Of a stretch of DNA of 64,000 bases, positions 50,188 through 59,350 are shown one piece after another. This DNA comes from CBFDBF01 sp050291465 (lineage in GTDB: Bacteria > Pseudomonadota > Gammaproteobacteria > Chromatiales > Chromatiaceae). The translations under genes and the position numbers were made by a program. Positions within the stretch are counted from its first letter, which is position 1; every line of letters begins with the position of its first letter. The stretch spans positions 6,806-70,805 of the forward strand of contig JBNKJV010000016.1 in the NCBI GenBank assembly GCA_050291465.1. Direction: 5' to 3'. The notes under the pieces are model-generated. The model was given only the letters and a program-made list of their open reading frames with translations. It did no database searches and had not been told where the DNA came from.

Positions 50188-52551
50188 GTGGCTGGAAAAT
50201 CTTCCCGTACCAGTAAGCGTCGGAGTCCTTCAGGGCGGCGAAAAACCACCCGGGCGAGTGCAGGGCGCAAGACCCGCAAGGAAAGATCACGGCGGCGTTG
50301 GAAGCGGTTTTTCGCGCTGCTGTTTCTGTTCGGTCTGGTGGGCGGGATTTATCTCCTCTATCTGGATCATACGGTTCGGGTGAAATTCGAGGGCAAGCGC
50401 TGGGCGGTGCCGGCCCGGGTGTTCGGACACCCGCTGGAGCTCTATCCCGGGGCCTCCGTCAGTCCCCAGCAACTGGTGGCTGAGCTGCGACGGTTGGGTT
50501 ATCGTCGGGTAAACCGTGCCGATATGACGGCCACCTGGTCCTACAACGGTGACAGTTACCGCGTTATCACCCGGCCGTTTCATTTCTGGGATGGTCAGCA
50601 CCCCGGCAGGGATCTGACCATCCGCTTTGCCGGGGACCGATTGCAGTCCCTGCGGGATCAGGCGGGAAGCAGTGTGGCGCTGGTGCGCCTCGAGGCGCCG
50701 GAGATCGGCAGTATCTATCCGGCGCATAACGAGGATCGGGTGCTGGTGAAGCGCAGCGACCTGCCGGAGGTTATGGTGCAGGCCCTGATCGAGGTGGAGG
50801 ACCGGTCGTTCTACAGCCACCACGGGGTGGCACTGAAAGCGATCGCCCGGGCGTTGCTGGCCAATATACGGGCGGGCGAAGTGGTACAGGGGGGCAGTAC
50901 CCTGACCCAGCAGCTGGTAAAGAATTTTTACCTCAATCACGAGCGGACCCTGTGGCGCAAGGCCAATGAAGCGGTAATGGCACTATTGCTGGATGCCCAT
51001 TATTCCAAGGATGACATTCTCGAGGCCTACGCCAACGAGATCTATCTGGGGCAGGATGGAAGCCGGGCGATACACGGCTTCGGCCTGGCCAGTCACTTCT
51101 ATTTCAATCGACCGCTTCAGGAGCTGGATCTGCCGAAGCTGGCGTTGCTGGTGGCGTTGGTACGGGGCCCCTCCTATTATGATCCCAGACGCCACCCGGA
51201 ACGGGCCAGGAAACGGCGAGACATGGTGTTGGAGATCCTGCAGGAGCAGGGTCACATCAGCGACGAGCAGCGGTTGTTGGCTTCCAGGGCGCCGCTCGGT
51301 GTGACCGGACCGGAAAAGCAGGGTAGCCGCAATTATCCGGCGCTTCTGGATCTGGTCAGACGTCAGCTCCACCGTGACTATCGGGAGGAAGACCTGACCT
51401 CGGAGGGCCTGCGTATCTTCACAACCCTGGATCCCTGGATTCAGGAACAGGCTGAGCGGGCGGTGTCGGAACGTCTTGAGAAACTGGAAAAGCAGTACAA
51501 GCTTCCCCCGGGCGAACTGCAGGGCGCCGCAGTGGTGGTGGGTTCCGAGAACGGGGAAATCCTGGCGGTAGTGGGCGGACGGGATCCCCGCTTTGCCGGA
51601 TTTAACCGGGCACTGGACGCGGTTCGTCCCATAGGCTCACTGGTGAAACCGGCCGTCTACCTTACCGCTCTTCAGCAGCCGCAGCGGTATTCCCTGGTCT
51701 CCCCGCTGGAAGATACACCGGTTTCCATCGAGAGCAGGGGCGGGACCGTATGGACGCCGAGCAATTATGACAAGGAGAGTCATGGCAGGGTGCTGTTGCA
51801 TGATGCCCTGTCCCACTCCTATAACCTGGCAACCGTGCACCTGGGTATGGATGTGGGACTGGAGGAGGTGGCATCCACCCTGCACGACCTGGGGGTGAAC
51901 CGGCCGGTGCAACCGTTTCCTTCTCTGTTGCTGGGCGCGATCTCCCTCTCCCCGCTGGAGGTGGCGCAGATCTATCAGACCCTCGCCGCCGGGGGGTTTC
52001 GATCGCCGTTGCGGGCTATTCAAAGTGTGCAGACGGCCGAGGGCAACTCCCTGCAACGCTACCCCCTGACGGTAACTCAGGCGGTTGCGCCGGAGCCTGT
52101 CTATCTTCTGAACAGTAATCTGCAGGAGGTGGTACAGCGCGGTACCGGTGCCGGTTTGCGGGGCTTTCTCTCCCCGGAATTCAATATTGCGGGGAAAACG
52201 GGCACCACGGATGATCTGCGTGACAGCTGGTTTGCCGGTTTTACCGGGGACAAGGTTGCGGTAGTCTGGGTGGGCCGGGACGATAACAATCCCGCGGGAC
52301 TCACGGGTGCCAGCGGCGCCCTCAAGGTGTGGGGGGATATGATGCGGCGATTAAACCCGATGCCGCTCTCCCTGGTGCGTCCCGAGAAGATCGAGATGAT
52401 CGCCATCGATCCCGCTTCCGGGCTGCGGGGAGGCGGGTTTTGCAGCGACGAGCGCCAATATCCCTTTATAATGGGGTCTGCTCCCACTGCGCACGCAAAT
52501 TGTGCCGGTGGATCGGTTCGGAACATTTTTCAGGGTTTTTTCAATGACTAG
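50188..52551 (+). CDS. mrcB: PBP1b, bifunctional peptidoglycan synthase
   Basis: Class A penicillin-binding protein of 787 residues: basic cytoplasmic tail (1-40, many Lys/Arg), one membrane segment (about 40-62), a UB2H-like region (about 70-160), the glycosyltransferase domain (about 165-340; EDRSFYSHHGV and GGSTLTQQLVKNF), and the transpeptidase domain (about 420-740) with active Ser of IGSLVKP, SYN and KTGTTDD motifs. The start is GTG. CpoB, which couples the Tol system to PBP1b in E. coli, is encoded at 12.3 kb. The last 8 bp overlap the TPR lipoprotein gene. Confidence 0.95.
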   Translation: MAGKSSRTSKRRSPSGRRKTTRASAGRKTRKERSRRRWKRFFALLFLFGLVGGIYLLYLDHTVRVKFEGKRWAVPARVFGHPLELYPGASVSPQQLVAELRRLGYRRVNRADMTATWSYNGDSYRVITRPFHFWDGQHPGRDLTIRFAGDRLQSLRDQAGSSVALVRLEAPEIGSIYPAHNEDRVLVKRSDLPEVMVQALIEVEDRSFYSHHGVALKAIARALLANIRAGEVVQGGSTLTQQLVKNFYLNHERTLWRKANEAVMALLLDAHYSKDDILEAYANEIYLGQDGSRAIHGFGLASHFYFNRPLQELDLPKLALLVALVRGPSYYDPRRHPERARKRRDMVLEILQEQGHISDEQRLLASRAPLGVTGPEKQGSRNYPALLDLVRRQLHRDYREEDLTSEGLRIFTTLDPWIQEQAERAVSERLEKLEKQYKLPPGELQGAAVVVGSENGEILAVVGGRDPRFAGFNRALDAVRPIGSLVKPAVYLTALQQPQRYSLVSPLEDTPVSIESRGGTVWTPSNYDKESHGRVLLHDALSHSYNLATVHLGMDVGLEEVASTLHDLGVNRPVQPFPSLLLGAISLSPLEVAQIYQTLAAGGFRSPLRAIQSVQTAEGNSLQRYPLTVTQAVAPEPVYLLNSNLQEVVQRGTGAGLRGFLSPEFNIAGKTGTTDDLRDSWFAGFTGDKVAVVWVGRDDNNPAGLTGASGALKVWGDMMRRLNPMPLSLVRPEKIEMIAIDPASGLRGGGFCSDERQYPFIMGSAPTAHANCAGGSVRNIFQGFFND

Positions 52552-53065
52552 TATTCGAAATCTGTTGTTATCCCTGATCCTGGCCACGGGATTGGCCGGG
52601 TGCGGCGGCGTTCCCTTCTTCAGTGATTCGGAACCCGCGCCGGTGGAAGAGGCCAGCGGGTGGGCGGCGACCCCTTCCGATGACGGCGTGGCGGCCATAA
52701 CCCCTTATCGGCAATCGCCGGAGTTTGCGGCAACCCCCGCGCACAGCACGGCGGTGGAGGAGTTGCTGCAGACAGCGCATCTGCAGCGGGAGGAGGGTAA
52801 TCTGGCGGAGGCTGTGGCGACTCTGGAGCGCGCCCTGCGCATCGAACCGAGAAACGCCCACCTCTGGAACAGGCTGGCCCACTTGCGTCTGGATCAGCAA
52901 CAGCCGCTGTTGGCGGCGGAACTGGCGGCCAAATCCAATGTGTTGGCGGCGGCGGATCCGGAATTGAAGCGGGATAACTGGATATTGATCGGCCAGGCAC
53001 GACGGGCCACCGGCGACTTCGAGGGCGCCCGCTCGGCGGAACGCCAGGCCGGGATGATCTATTGA
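52544..53065 (+). CDS. TPR-containing lipoprotein
   Basis: Small lipoprotein of 173 residues. The lipobox is LAGC with Cys20. A low-complexity Pro/Ala linker follows, then two TPR-like units (about 80-150; EEGNLAEAVATLERALRIEPRNAHLWNRLAHL). It overlaps mrcB by 8 bp, so it is very likely translated with PBP1b; LpoB/LpoA-type outer-membrane activators of class A PBPs come to mind, but there is no LpoB sequence similarity that I can see. A role with PBP1b is inference from position only. Confidence 0.72.
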   Translation: MTSIRNLLLSLILATGLAGCGGVPFFSDSEPAPVEEASGWAATPSDDGVAAITPYRQSPEFAATPAHSTAVEELLQTAHLQREEGNLAEAVATLERALRIEPRNAHLWNRLAHLRLDQQQPLLAAELAAKSNVLAAADPELKRDNWILIGQARRATGDFEGARSAERQAGMIY

Positions 53066-53248
53066 GCGGTCCTTCCCCTCTCAGGGGGAGTCAGAGGGGG
53101 TGACTTCAGTCGAGCGGTTCTCCTCCGTTCGTAGCCGTGATCGATCCCGCGGAAATCGGGAGTCCCCGTATCTGTTCATAGCCTTTTGCTGTCGATACGC
53201 TAAAATCAGGCGATTTCATAATTCCCGGGTTTGGAGAGGGGTCACCGC

Positions 53249-53746
53249 GTGAACCTTTATGCTGAGGAAAAGCTGATCAGTCAGGCCAGGCTGCTGGCGG
53301 CGGAATACCGCCGTACTATGGGCAAGCCGCTGCCCGGTATCAGTAACGAGATAGCGCAGCACGACGCCATTCGTCTCCTTGGGCTGCAGCCGGCCCCCGG
53401 GGGAGAAGGGGGATTTGATGCCATCGATCCATCACGGGACAACAGGCGTATTCAGATAAAAAGCCGTACCATCTTCGATGAGAGCAAATCCGGTCAGCGT
53501 ATCGGTCAGATCAAGGTAGACAAGGAGTGGGATTCGGTGGTGCTGGTCCTCATGGATGAGGAATATGAACCCTATGAGATATATGAAGCTGAGCGTGGTG
53601 AATTGCTGGAGTATATGGAGGAGTCGAGCAGCAGTCGGGCCAAGCGGGGTGCCCTTTCAGTGGCCCGGTTCAAGATTATCGGGCGTCTTGCCTGGACGCG
53701 GGAAGACGGTTTGGAACCGGAGCTCTGGGATAACCAGACCGGCTAA
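53249..53746 (+). CDS. Conserved protein with a PD-(D/E)XK-like motif (DUF6998-like, tentative)
   Basis: Uncharacterised protein of 165 residues, no signal peptide. Motifs: ISNEIAQHDAIRLLGL, GGFDAID, then RRIQIKSR, and a conserved DKEWDSVVLVLMDEEYEPYEIYEA stretch. Glu34, Asp57 and the Gln69-x-Lys71 pair sit in the order expected for a PD-(D/E)XK nuclease core, so an endonuclease or nuclease-derived fold is possible. I recall similar proteins as DUF6998, but cannot confirm it here. The GTG at 53249 is preceded by a GGAGAGGGG ribosome-binding site; a TTG six codons earlier is an alternative. It lies 57 bp ahead of a DinG-type helicase. Confidence 0.6.
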   Translation: MNLYAEEKLISQARLLAAEYRRTMGKPLPGISNEIAQHDAIRLLGLQPAPGGEGGFDAIDPSRDNRRIQIKSRTIFDESKSGQRIGQIKVDKEWDSVVLVLMDEEYEPYEIYEAERGELLEYMEESSSSRAKRGALSVARFKIIGRLAWTREDGLEPELWDNQTG

Positions 53747-53803
53747 GCCGTTTTGTGTGAACGGGCCCTAGAGCAATATGCGGGATAAGCCGGTTTTTCC
53801 CTG

Positions 53804-55723
53804 ATGGAAGTTGTCGCGGTATTGGGTCCGGGCGGCCTGCTTTCCCGCCATGTGGAGGGCTATTCCTTTCGTCCCCAGCAACTGGCCATGGCGGAGAGGG
53901 TGGCCGCAACCCTGGAAGAGGGCGGTGTACTGGTCACGGAGGCGGGTACCGGGACCGGAAAGACCTTTGCCTATCTGGCACCGGCCCTGCTGTCCGGATT
54001 GAAGGTGATCATATCCACCGGCACCAAAAACCTGCAGGATCAACTCTTCCACCGGGATCTGCCGCTGATGCGGGACGCCCTGGCGCTGCCGGCGCAGGTG
54101 GCGCTGCTGAAGGGGCGGGCCAACTACCTCTGCATCCATCGTATGGAGAGCGCGCTATTGGAAGGCCGGCTGCGTTCCCGGCAGATGGTGGATCATCTGA
54201 TGGCCGTGCAGCAGTGGTCCGGGACCACGGAGCGGGGCGACATCGCGGAGTTGTCCACGGTCCCTGAGGATTCCGATATCTGGCCGCTGGTCACCTCCAG
54301 CACCGATAACTGCCTCGGCCAGGAGTGTCCCGTCTACAGCAAGTGTCACCTGGTCGAGGCGCGACGCCGGGCGCAGGAGGCGGATGTGGTGGTGGTTAAT
54401 CACCATCTGCTGTGTGCTGATTTCGCCCTTAAGGAGGAGGGATTCGGAGAGCTGTTACCCGGTGCCGACTGTTTCATCGTGGACGAGGCCCATCAACTTC
54501 CCGATACGGCGAGCAACTTTTTCGGTCTGACGGTGAGCGGCCGACAGCTGCTGGAACTGGCGCGGGATACGGAGGCGGAATACCTGCGGGAAGCGGGCGA
54601 CATACCGGAGATCCCGAACCGGGCGGCGGCATTGAGCAAGGCGGTACGCGATCTCAGGCTCGCTTTCGGCGTGGAGCTGCGACGCGGTCCCTGGAAAGAA
54701 CTGAGCGGCGATCAGGCAGTAGACAATGCTCTGGCGCATCTCCGGGAGCAACTGGTTCGTCTGGGGTCGGCACTGGAGCTCATCAAAGGGCGGGGCAAGG
54801 GATTGGAAAACTGCTGCAGTCGGTGTGAACAGTTGGCACTGAGTCTTGCCGGCCTCTGTGACGAAGAGGAGCAAAGTGATGTTCGCTGGTTCGAGACCTA
54901 TCGCCAGAGCTTTCGACTGAACCGCACGCCGCTGGATATATCCCGGTTGTTCCAGGAGCAGATGGAGCGCCATCCAGCCGGCTGGGTTTTTACCTCAGCC
55001 ACTCTGGCGGTGGGCGATAGTTTTCGGCACTTTCAGGATCAGCTCGGTCTGGAACAGGCACAAACCGCCCGTTGGGAGAGTCCCTTCGACTATCCCAATC
55101 AGGCCCTCTGGTACGTTCCCCGCCATATGCCGGAACCGAACAGTTTCGATTATATCGATGCGGTTCTGGATGTGGCGGTGCCGGTGGTGGAGGCGAGCCG
55201 TGGTCGCGCCTTTTTGTTGTTCACCAGCCATCGGGCCCTGCGTATTGCCGCGGAGACCCTGGAGGAGCGGTTGGATTACCCCCTGCTGGTACAGGGCAGC
55301 GCCCCCAAGAGCGAGTTGCTGGATCGGTTCCGCAGACATGGGGACGCGGTTCTGCTGGGTACCGCCAGCTTCTGGGAGGGGGTGGATGTCCGTGGCGAAG
55401 CACTCTCCTGCGTGGTTATCGACAAGCTGCCTTTCGCCTCTCCGGGGGATCCGGTGCTGCAGGCCCGGATCGACGCCCTGAAGGCGCGTGGCGGCAACCC
55501 ATTTATGGAATACCAGGTACCTCAGGCCGCCATCGCCCTGAAACAGGGTGCCGGGCGTCTCATCCGGGATGAGGGCGATCGGGGGGTTCTGGTGCTCTGT
55601 GATCCCCGGCTCCTGAAAAAGGGGTACGGTCACACCTTTCTGGAGAGTATGCCGCCCATGGCCCGGACCCGGGATCTCGTCGATGTGCAGAAATTCTTTG
55701 AGCGCGACAGGTCCGGCGGGTGA
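53804..55723 (+). CDS. DinG/YoaA-family Fe-S helicase
   Basis: XPD/DinG-type superfamily 2 helicase of 639 residues, probably YoaA-like. Walker A is GTGTGKTFAYL (near 47-57). The four Fe-S Cys are one in NYLCIHRME and three in DNCLGQECPVYSKC. The DEAH box is VDEAHQL, and the last motif is QGAGRLIRDEGDRG. Such helicases unwind 5'-3' at damaged forks or R-loops; in E. coli YoaA works with the chi subunit of polymerase III. No LexA box is visible. It follows the PD-(D/E)XK-like gene by 57 bp. Confidence 0.9.
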   Translation: MEVVAVLGPGGLLSRHVEGYSFRPQQLAMAERVAATLEEGGVLVTEAGTGTGKTFAYLAPALLSGLKVIISTGTKNLQDQLFHRDLPLMRDALALPAQVALLKGRANYLCIHRMESALLEGRLRSRQMVDHLMAVQQWSGTTERGDIAELSTVPEDSDIWPLVTSSTDNCLGQECPVYSKCHLVEARRRAQEADVVVVNHHLLCADFALKEEGFGELLPGADCFIVDEAHQLPDTASNFFGLTVSGRQLLELARDTEAEYLREAGDIPEIPNRAAALSKAVRDLRLAFGVELRRGPWKELSGDQAVDNALAHLREQLVRLGSALELIKGRGKGLENCCSRCEQLALSLAGLCDEEEQSDVRWFETYRQSFRLNRTPLDISRLFQEQMERHPAGWVFTSATLAVGDSFRHFQDQLGLEQAQTARWESPFDYPNQALWYVPRHMPEPNSFDYIDAVLDVAVPVVEASRGRAFLLFTSHRALRIAAETLEERLDYPLLVQGSAPKSELLDRFRRHGDAVLLGTASFWEGVDVRGEALSCVVIDKLPFASPGDPVLQARIDALKARGGNPFMEYQVPQAAIALKQGAGRLIRDEGDRGVLVLCDPRLLKKGYGHTFLESMPPMARTRDLVDVQKFFERDRSGG

Positions 55724-55904
55724 TCTCCGTGGTGTTATGGGATTGGTGTGCCCGGCGGATGGTGCAGCCTTTTTCCGGCACCCTGATTCCTGATCTATGT
55801 GCTATGGAATTGATCGAAGATTACCTTACGGTCTCTAAGTAAAATCGCATCGGCCTATACCAGGGGAGTTCATGGGAGTACCCCGGGCAAGTTACAATGT
55901 GTGC

Positions 55905-56585
55905 ATGAAACTACTGGCGATTGAAACGGCGACCGAGGCCTGTTCCGCCGCGCTGTTGCAGGATGGTGAATTCCGTGAGCGCTATGAGGTCCAACCTCGT
56001 AGACAGAGCGAACTTATCCTGGCCATGGTGGAGGGATTGCTGGCCGAGGCCGGGACGAGACCCGCGGAGCTGGACGCCCTTGCATTTGGCTGCGGTCCCG
56101 GGTCTTTCACCGGGGTACGTATCGCGGTCGGAGTGGCTCAAGGAATCGCCTTTGGCGCCGATATACCTGTAGTACCGGTCTCCACGCTGGCGGCATTGGC
56201 GCAGCGCCATTACCGGGAGAGCGGCCGGAAGCGGTTGTTGCCTGCCTTCGATGCCCGCATGAGCGAACTCTACTGGGGTTGCTATGAGGTAGGTGCGGAA
56301 GGGGTGGTGGAGCCGGTCAGGGATGATTGTCTGGCCTCATCGGACAGGGTCCGATGGCCTGAGGGCGGCGGTTGGCACGGTGTGGGCAGTGGTTGGTCCG
56401 CCTATGGCGAACTCCTCGCTGGGCGCATGGGGGGCGATCTGGAGTCGGTGACCACGGACCTTCATTGCAGTGCCCGCGATGTGGCGCTTCTCGGTTCGGT
56501 CGGGTTTCGACGTGGAACGGCGGTGCAGGCGGACAGGGCGTTGCCCGTCTATCTTAGGGATCAAGTGGCGCGGAAACCCGCTTAG
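55905..56585 (+). CDS. tsaB: TsaB, t6A biosynthesis protein
   Basis: Partner of TsaD in making threonylcarbamoyl adenosine (t6A) at tRNA position 37. 226 residues, of the ASKHA/TsaB fold: LLAIETATEACSAALL at the start, RRQSELILAMVEGLLAEAG, and GCGPGSFTGVRIAVGVAQGIAF, a highly characteristic TsaB stretch. It is not TsaD, because the metal-binding His pair is absent. I chose the ATG at 55905 from the family start; the open frame extends 11 codons upstream. tcdA and mtaB, which act on the same modified base, lie elsewhere in the window. Confidence 0.92.
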   Translation: MKLLAIETATEACSAALLQDGEFRERYEVQPRRQSELILAMVEGLLAEAGTRPAELDALAFGCGPGSFTGVRIAVGVAQGIAFGADIPVVPVSTLAALAQRHYRESGRKRLLPAFDARMSELYWGCYEVGAEGVVEPVRDDCLASSDRVRWPEGGGWHGVGSGWSAYGELLAGRMGGDLESVTTDLHCSARDVALLGSVGFRRGTAVQADRALPVYLRDQVARKPA

Positions 56586-56728
56586 TCTAAAGATTTTCTT
56601 TAAATGACATGTATAACATGCTAATAATACGGAGAATATGGTTAAAATCTCCGGAAAAGGGACAAAAAAGGCCAAAAAAGCCTGTGACCACGCTGAACAA
56701 GACAAACATTGATAATCTGGAGTACTAA

Positions 56729-57436
56729 ATGGGCAAAAGGGCACCGATACGATTTCTAGTCTCAGGTTTGATATGCGGGATAGGTTTTCTCGCGCTTCCT
56801 GCAGTTCCAGTGGACGCCGCAGAGGATAACCTTGTCCAGAAAACCGAGGAGTTGAAGAAGCGGCTCGAGGCCCGCATTGCCGAGGTGACCTCCGATCCGG
56901 TACGACTCCGGGCCTATCTGGAACAGGGGCAGGAGCGGATCATTCTCTGTAACCATTGTCACGGTAAGGATGGTGTCGCTATTCAACGGCCTGGCCTGAA
57001 GCGTATCGTGCCCAATCTGGCGGGCCAGAATCCGGTCTATATCATCGATCAGTTTCAGCGTTTCGAGGACGGCCGGCGCAAAGACTTCATGATGGGTGGT
57101 CTGGCCAAGAATTTCACCGAAGAGGACATGATCAAGATCGCCATCTACTATTCCAGACTGAGGCCGAAGACAGCGGGGGGTGGACGCCCCGACCTGCGGG
57201 CGAAAGGGAAGGAGCTGTTCAAGCAGATATGCCACGCTTGCCATGGTGAAGACGGCAGAGGGCAGGCGGGTTACGCCATGATCGCCGGTCAACGGGCGGA
57301 CTACGTGACTCAGATGCTGAAGACCTTTCGCGATGATCGCGAGCGGCGGATCAATCCCTGGATGACCGGTGTGGCCGTCGGTTTAAGCGATGAGGATATG
57401 GAGGCGGTGGCTTCCTATCTGGCGAACATGAAATAG
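56729..57436 (+). CDS. Diheme cytochrome c (cytochrome c4-like)
   Basis: Periplasmic electron carrier of 235 residues. A signal peptide ends near residue 30 (VDAAED). Two heme-binding motifs: CNHCH (Cys74, Cys77, His78) and CHACH (Cys168, Cys171, His172); candidate axial Met residues are near 121-122 and 212. A two-domain layout with about 94 residues between hemes fits the cytochrome c4 family. c4 proteins shuttle electrons to terminal oxidases. It stands alone, closed by a strong terminator at 57464. Confidence 0.88.
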   Translation: MGKRAPIRFLVSGLICGIGFLALPAVPVDAAEDNLVQKTEELKKRLEARIAEVTSDPVRLRAYLEQGQERIILCNHCHGKDGVAIQRPGLKRIVPNLAGQNPVYIIDQFQRFEDGRRKDFMMGGLAKNFTEEDMIKIAIYYSRLRPKTAGGGRPDLRAKGKELFKQICHACHGEDGRGQAGYAMIAGQRADYVTQMLKTFRDDRERRINPWMTGVAVGLSDEDMEAVASYLANMK

Positions 57437-57463
57437 ACGGTTTTAAACCGGAGAGATTTCTAG

Positions 57464-57491
57464 AGCCCTGGAGTTGTCTCCAGGGCTTTTT
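57464..57491 (+). terminator. Terminator of the cytochrome c gene
   Basis: Perfect 10-bp stem AGCCCTGGAG / CTCCAGGGCT with a TTGT loop, followed by four to five T. It isolates the cytochrome gene from the glycosyltransferase downstream. Confidence 0.92.
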
Positions 57492-57625
57492 GTTGTAGGG
57501 ACGGCAGGCCCTGGTCCATATCGTTTCCTTACCCTTATAATTTCCACGGTACCTCACTCGCGATCCGAGCACTCTGCAGCGACCGGGGGTGAGCACCGCC
57601 CCATTTCTTGATCAAGGATCATTGT

Positions 57626-59350
57626 GTGACCACACCTGCCGGAATTGCCGCATCGAATGACCATAATACCGACAGGGCCGTGCTCGTCCTGCTGCTGTTT
57701 ACCCTGTTCCTGAGTATTGTCTATTTCCTTTCATTTCTGGATGCCGACCTGATCCGAGCGGGGGAGGCGCGAGCGGCCGAGATCGCCAGGGAGATGGTGG
57801 AGCGAAACAACTTCATCCTTCCTTCACTCAACCATGAGGTATCCGCCGGAACCCTGACCAAGCCGCCCCTGTTTCACTGGCTGGTGGCGGCGGTAGGTTC
57901 GGCCTTCGAATGGTCGAACTGGGCGGTTCGCCTGCCTTCCGTTCTGGCGGCATTGGGCTCCATCTGGATGGTCTTTCTTATCGGCCGTATGTTATTCGGA
58001 TTCCGCGCGGCTACTTATTCCGTGGTGGTGCTGTCGACCTCCATACTCTTCCTGCAGAACGCCTCTGCGTCCCGCATTGATATACTTTTTACCCTGCTTA
58101 TTCTGTTTTCCCTCTACTCTTTCTGGCGCGCCCTGTCTGACGAACGGCAACGCCGCTGGATTTACGGATTCTATCTCTGCAGCGGATTGGCGGTGGTGGC
58201 GAAAGGGCCGGTGGGATTCCTGGTGCCTTTTGCGGTAGCTCTGTTTCACCTCTTTGTTTCCGGAAGGCGAACCCTGATACGGGAACTGATCACCGCCAGA
58301 GGCCTGCTGCTGTTCTTCGCCGTGGCGGTTCCCTGGTATGTGGCGATGGCCGTGACCGCTCCCCCGGAGCTGGTCAACAATTTCCTGTTCGGACAGCTGT
58401 CACACTGGTGGGGCGGCAGCAGCAAAATGGCCGATAGCGGCGGCAAGTCCTTTTTCTATTATCTGCCGCACCTGCTGGTGGGGGCGTTTCCCTGGTCGCT
58501 GTTTCTGCCCGGGATTGTAGTTTACGGGCTGCGGGAGGCGCGCAGGAACGGGAATGCAGGCCTGAAATCCGTGCTGTTCTGGTTTCTCGGCGGGTTCGTG
58601 CTGTTCAGTCTGGGTGGTAAAAAGGCTACCCGTTATCTGTTGCCCCTCATGCCGGCGTTTGCGCTTTTGGCCGGTTTCTACTGGGATCGGATCGCCCAGG
58701 GGATCGGCAGGGGTCACCGCAGGGTATTGATTGTCGCGGCATCCCTGGTGTTGCTGGGAACGGTGCTGGTTTTGGCTCTGATGTCGGCGGTAGCGATGGA
58801 TTTCGAACCGGCGCTGAACCTGTTGTTGCGTGGACGCAATCCGGGTGGTGCGCAACAGGTGCGGGAAGGGTGGGATCTGCTCCAGGGGTTCGCCGTCATA
58901 GGACTGGTGGTTTCCCTGCTGTCGGTGGCAGCGGCACTGCTGGGGGTTTACGGTTCCGGAAAGGGCCGGAGCGCCTGGATTGTGGCAGGGTCGGCCGCCA
59001 TCGCCTGGACCCTGGTATGGCCGTTCTCTCTGGGCGTGAAACCGCAGCTGGATGCGGCCAAGAGCCCGCGCGCGGCGGCCGAGACCATCCTGCAACTCCT
59101 CCCGGAGGGTGCCGAACTTTATGGTGGCAGAGGGGACAAGACCTACGAACACGTCATGCGTTGGTACCTCAACAGAAACATAACCCGCGAATCCAGGGAA
59201 CAACTGTATCTGCGCATACGGAATGAGCGGGATTCCTGGGTGCTGCTGATGGACAAGAATCCGCCGCCTGAGGAGCTGTTTCCCGGACGGGCCGGTATCC
59301 GCAGCTGGCAGGTGGATTACTACCACATCACCCTTGTTCCCGGCGGTTAG
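57626..59350 (+). CDS. ArnT-like glycosyltransferase (GT83/PMT family)
   Basis: Polytopic glycosyltransferase of 574 residues with about eleven to twelve membrane segments. The first periplasmic loop contains the acidic/basic motif DADLIRAGEARAAEIAREM, followed by the TKPPLFHWLVA stretch typical of ArnT/PMT enzymes that transfer a sugar from a lipid-phosphate donor. I chose the GTG at 57626 because AAGGA lies 7 nt ahead; a TTG six codons earlier is an alternative. Together with the GT2 and LAB_N genes downstream it forms a cassette that would make and use a polyprenyl-phosphate sugar to decorate lipid A or another glycan. The donor and acceptor sugars are unknown. Confidence 0.83.
   Translation: MTTPAGIAASNDHNTDRAVLVLLLFTLFLSIVYFLSFLDADLIRAGEARAAEIAREMVERNNFILPSLNHEVSAGTLTKPPLFHWLVAAVGSAFEWSNWAVRLPSVLAALGSIWMVFLIGRMLFGFRAATYSVVVLSTSILFLQNASASRIDILFTLLILFSLYSFWRALSDERQRRWIYGFYLCSGLAVVAKGPVGFLVPFAVALFHLFVSGRRTLIRELITARGLLLFFAVAVPWYVAMAVTAPPELVNNFLFGQLSHWWGGSSKMADSGGKSFFYYLPHLLVGAFPWSLFLPGIVVYGLREARRNGNAGLKSVLFWFLGGFVLFSLGGKKATRYLLPLMPAFALLAGFYWDRIAQGIGRGHRRVLIVAASLVLLGTVLVLALMSAVAMDFEPALNLLLRGRNPGGAQQVREGWDLLQGFAVIGLVVSLLSVAAALLGVYGSGKGRSAWIVAGSAAIAWTLVWPFSLGVKPQLDAAKSPRAAAETILQLLPEGAELYGGRGDKTYEHVMRWYLNRNITRESREQLYLRIRNERDSWVLLMDKNPPPEELFPGRAGIRSWQVDYYHITLVPGG

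Noticed and set aside
53750..53803. LexA (SOS) box ahead of the DinG-type helicase
   Set aside because: No CTGT-N8-ACAG pattern is present in the gap, so SOS control is not supported here.
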